64,000 bases of DNA from the NCBI GenBank assembly GCA_020632635.1, contig JACKFE010000002.1, forward strand, positions 496,001 through 560,000, given 5' to 3'. Numbering within the stretch: the first letter of the stretch is position 1; each line of letters starts with the position of its first letter. Source of the DNA: Nitrospiraceae bacterium (GTDB lineage: Bacteria > Nitrospirota > Nitrospiria > Nitrospirales > UBA8639). A program made the translations under genes and the position numbers. Positions 62,353-64,000 of the stretch are shown one piece after another. The notes below the pieces were generated by a model. The model searched no databases, had not been told where the DNA came from, and saw only the letters and a list, made by a program, of their open reading frames with translations.

Positions 62353-64000
62353 ATGAACATCACCTCCCCCTTTGTTTTTCACGTTGCAAAAACTTTCCGA
62401 TTTCTGACAGTCAATTTAATCATCGGGATATTTCTTCTTTGGCCCTCTCTGACGACATTCGCCCAGGATATCCAACCTCGCACACTCATCGGACATACTA
62501 ACGAAATTTTCGGCTTGGCATTTGATGCCACCAGCCACACAGTGGCTTCCGCCAGCGCCGATCAGACGATTCGCCTTTGGGATGCGCAGACCGGACGGCT
62601 TCAAAAGGAACTGCATGGGCACACCGCCACGATTCGTAGCCTGGCCTTTTCACCAAAGGGTCCGTGGCTCGCTTCCGGGGCCAGTGATAAAACAACGAAA
62701 GTCTGGGACATCACCACTGGGAAGGAAGTGGTGTCCTTTAGTTCCGTATTCGGCAATATTCGAGCGGTCGCCTTCTCACCAGATGGGGAAATCCTGGCCA
62801 GTACCGGTGACGGAGGAAGTCTCCGGCTCTTGAACTGGAAGGAGAAAAAAGAATTGAAGGCCATGAAAAGCGGCTTCGGCATTACGTATGCCGTGGCCTT
62901 TTCTCCCTCAGATACCCTCATTGCGACGGGAGGCAGCGATACGGTTGTCCATTTATGGAATCCATCCACCGGACAGCAACAAACCACGCTCAGCGGGCAT
63001 ACCAAATCGGTCCTGGCCGTGGCCTTTTCCCCTGACGGTAACCTGCTTGCCAGTGGATCGGCCGATGGCACGATTCGCCTCTGGGAACCCAGAACGGGCC
63101 GGGAAAGAGGGACGCTCAGCGGACATACCGGAGAAGTCCATGCAGTGGGATTCACCACCAATGGGTCCACCATTGTGTCAGCAGGGACGGATGGCACCGT
63201 CCGATTTTGGGACAGCACTACCGGAAAACCATTGGGAACATTTACAGGGCACCGTGGGCCGGTATGGGCCTTGGCCCTTTCTCCGAACGGATCTTATCTG
63301 GCCACGGGAGGGCGAGATCGATCAATCCACCTTCAGGCCTCCACCCCTCCCAAGACAGAAAGCCCCAGAATCACCACCGGCCCCATCATTCCACGGGATG
63401 CCGACGTGGGGCCGCCCCCCGTCCCCCCACCGCATGCGGAAGCTGATTTTTTTATCCAGCCTCATCAACTGAAAGCCGGCGATGCACTCACGGTGCATCT
63501 TCAAGTCGCCAATACGGGCAAGGGGCCTCTCTATCGATTCTCAGCTAAAACGACAAGCCCTCTCTCTTTGCTACAGGACAAACACTTTTACTTTGGCAAA
63601 ATCCTTCCAGGGCAATCCAAGTCTGAAACCTTACAACTCACGATTCCGCCAGACTTTACAGATGACACGATTCCCGTTGAAGTCCAATTTGACGAATATA
63701 ACGGATTTACCCCAGACCCTCTCAAAGCCCTGATTACCCTCGCCGGTTCACCTCGCCCACGCCTGGCGTATAATTATCAAATTATCGACAATGGCACCGG
63801 CCAATCCGTGGGTAATGGGGACGGCCGCATTCAGAAGGGGGAAGCCGTCGATTTGCTGCTCACGGTTAAAAATGTGGGATCCGTCCCGGCCCAAAATACC
63901 TGGGTGGAATTATCGAACGAAGAAGGCCAACATCTGGAAATCCGTCCACATATGATCCGCTTCGGACAGCTGGCTCCCAATGAAACCAAACAAACCCGTC
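62353..64000 (+). CDS. Exported WD40-repeat protein with CARDB-like part (3' end outside window)
   Basis: The gene is open to the window end (549 complete codons seen). The N-terminus has a signal or anchor stretch (FLTVNLIIGIFLLWPSLTTFAQ). About seven WD40 repeats follow (residues about 45-330): GHTNEIFGLAFD, SADQTIRLWD, GHTKSVLAVAFSPDGN, SADGTIRLWE, GHTGEVHAVGF and others, forming a propeller. After a proline-rich linker come CARDB-like beta segments (ADFFIQPHQLKAGDALTV, RIQKGEAVDLLLTVKNVGSV). I recall similar WD40 plus CARDB-like proteins that continue into a caspase-type peptidase domain, but nothing of it is visible here. No strong ribosome site precedes the ATG. Probably a periplasmic scaffold. 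Confidence 0.83.
   Translation, partial: MNITSPFVFHVAKTFRFLTVNLIIGIFLLWPSLTTFAQDIQPRTLIGHTNEIFGLAFDATSHTVASASADQTIRLWDAQTGRLQKELHGHTATIRSLAFSPKGPWLASGASDKTTKVWDITTGKEVVSFSSVFGNIRAVAFSPDGEILASTGDGGSLRLLNWKEKKELKAMKSGFGITYAVAFSPSDTLIATGGSDTVVHLWNPSTGQQQTTLSGHTKSVLAVAFSPDGNLLASGSADGTIRLWEPRTGRERGTLSGHTGEVHAVGFTTNGSTIVSAGTDGTVRFWDSTTGKPLGTFTGHRGPVWALALSPNGSYLATGGRDRSIHLQASTPPKTESPRITTGPIIPRDADVGPPPVPPPHAEADFFIQPHQLKAGDALTVHLQVANTGKGPLYRFSAKTTSPLSLLQDKHFYFGKILPGQSKSETLQLTIPPDFTDDTIPVEVQFDEYNGFTPDPLKALITLAGSPRPRLAYNYQIIDNGTGQSVGNGDGRIQKGEAVDLLLTVKNVGSVPAQNTWVELSNEEGQHLEIRPHMIRFGQLAPNETKQTR

Noticed and set aside
1..64000. CRISPR arrays, tRNA or rRNA genes, insertion sequences
   Set aside because: No regular direct-repeat array, no cloverleaf or rRNA-like stretch, and no transposase frame was seen.

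Overview
The window comes from a Gram-negative bacterium. The evidence is a Lnt lipoprotein acyltransferase, an opgG/opgH periplasmic-glucan operon, lipobox lipoproteins, a periplasmic DsbA-like protein and many Sec or Tat signal peptides. The mid-GC base composition and the DUF4384 and WD40/CARDB-like proteins remind me of Nitrospirota (Nitrospira-like), but there is no taxonomic marker (no rRNA, tRNA or core metabolic gene), so that is only a guess. Almost every protein is exported. Information-processing genes are absent.

Layout. 1-9.3 kb: two tandem DUF4384 proteins (one cut by the window edge), a secreted lectin/propeller-like protein with a probable frameshift in its signal peptide, an FRG-domain pseudogene, and the operon opgG - small ORF - opgH. 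9.4-29.5 kb: secreted multidomain proteins plus a DsbA-like oxidoreductase and lnt. 30-33.4 kb (minus strand) and 37.4-38.9 kb (plus strand): two loci pairing a matrixin-type metalloprotease with exported proteins that may be its companions. 34-36.6 kb: a polytopic membrane protein convergent with a GT2 glycosyltransferase. 39.8-62 kb: a dense run of exported proteins. 62.3 kb to the end: a WD40 protein cut by the window edge.

Two themes dominate. First, one N-terminal domain of about 100 residues, called here the TYSG domain, occurs 12 times in 11 proteins (11218, 14969, 22033, 27547, 39842, 45683, 47843, 49966, 52199, 54034, 57317). It begins with a strand like LDKAxHF, then DGS, then PGTY, then WLRL-P...DALLIEA, THE, LLLPDG and GTYSGxRSRG. 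It always follows a signal peptide. It is joined to very different C-terminal parts: Ala/Gln-rich helices, a glycine-rich beta domain, FN3-like modules, a c-type heme module, a jacalin-like lectin, an EEP nuclease/phosphatase, beta/gamma-crystallin repeats, DUF928 and a DUF6519-like segment. An R-G step follows the domain in most copies and also marks other domain junctions. A related R-G-[IL]-acidic motif starts the C-terminal tails of several neighbouring exported proteins.

Second, pieces of contractile injection machines (phage tail, T6SS, eCIS) occur as separate proteins with export signals: a miniature VgrG (53309), three coiled-coil plus spike/needle beta-helix proteins (29010, 43590, 45100), two Tat-signal proteins with tandem tail-tube (gp19-like) domains (41381, 60847) and a DUF6519-like segment (22033). 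No sheath, baseplate wedge or ClpV gene is present. My inference is that tail-tube and spike folds have been recruited into an envelope or extracellular assembly that works with the TYSG-domain proteins. All domain calls are by eye from motifs; none was checked against a database.
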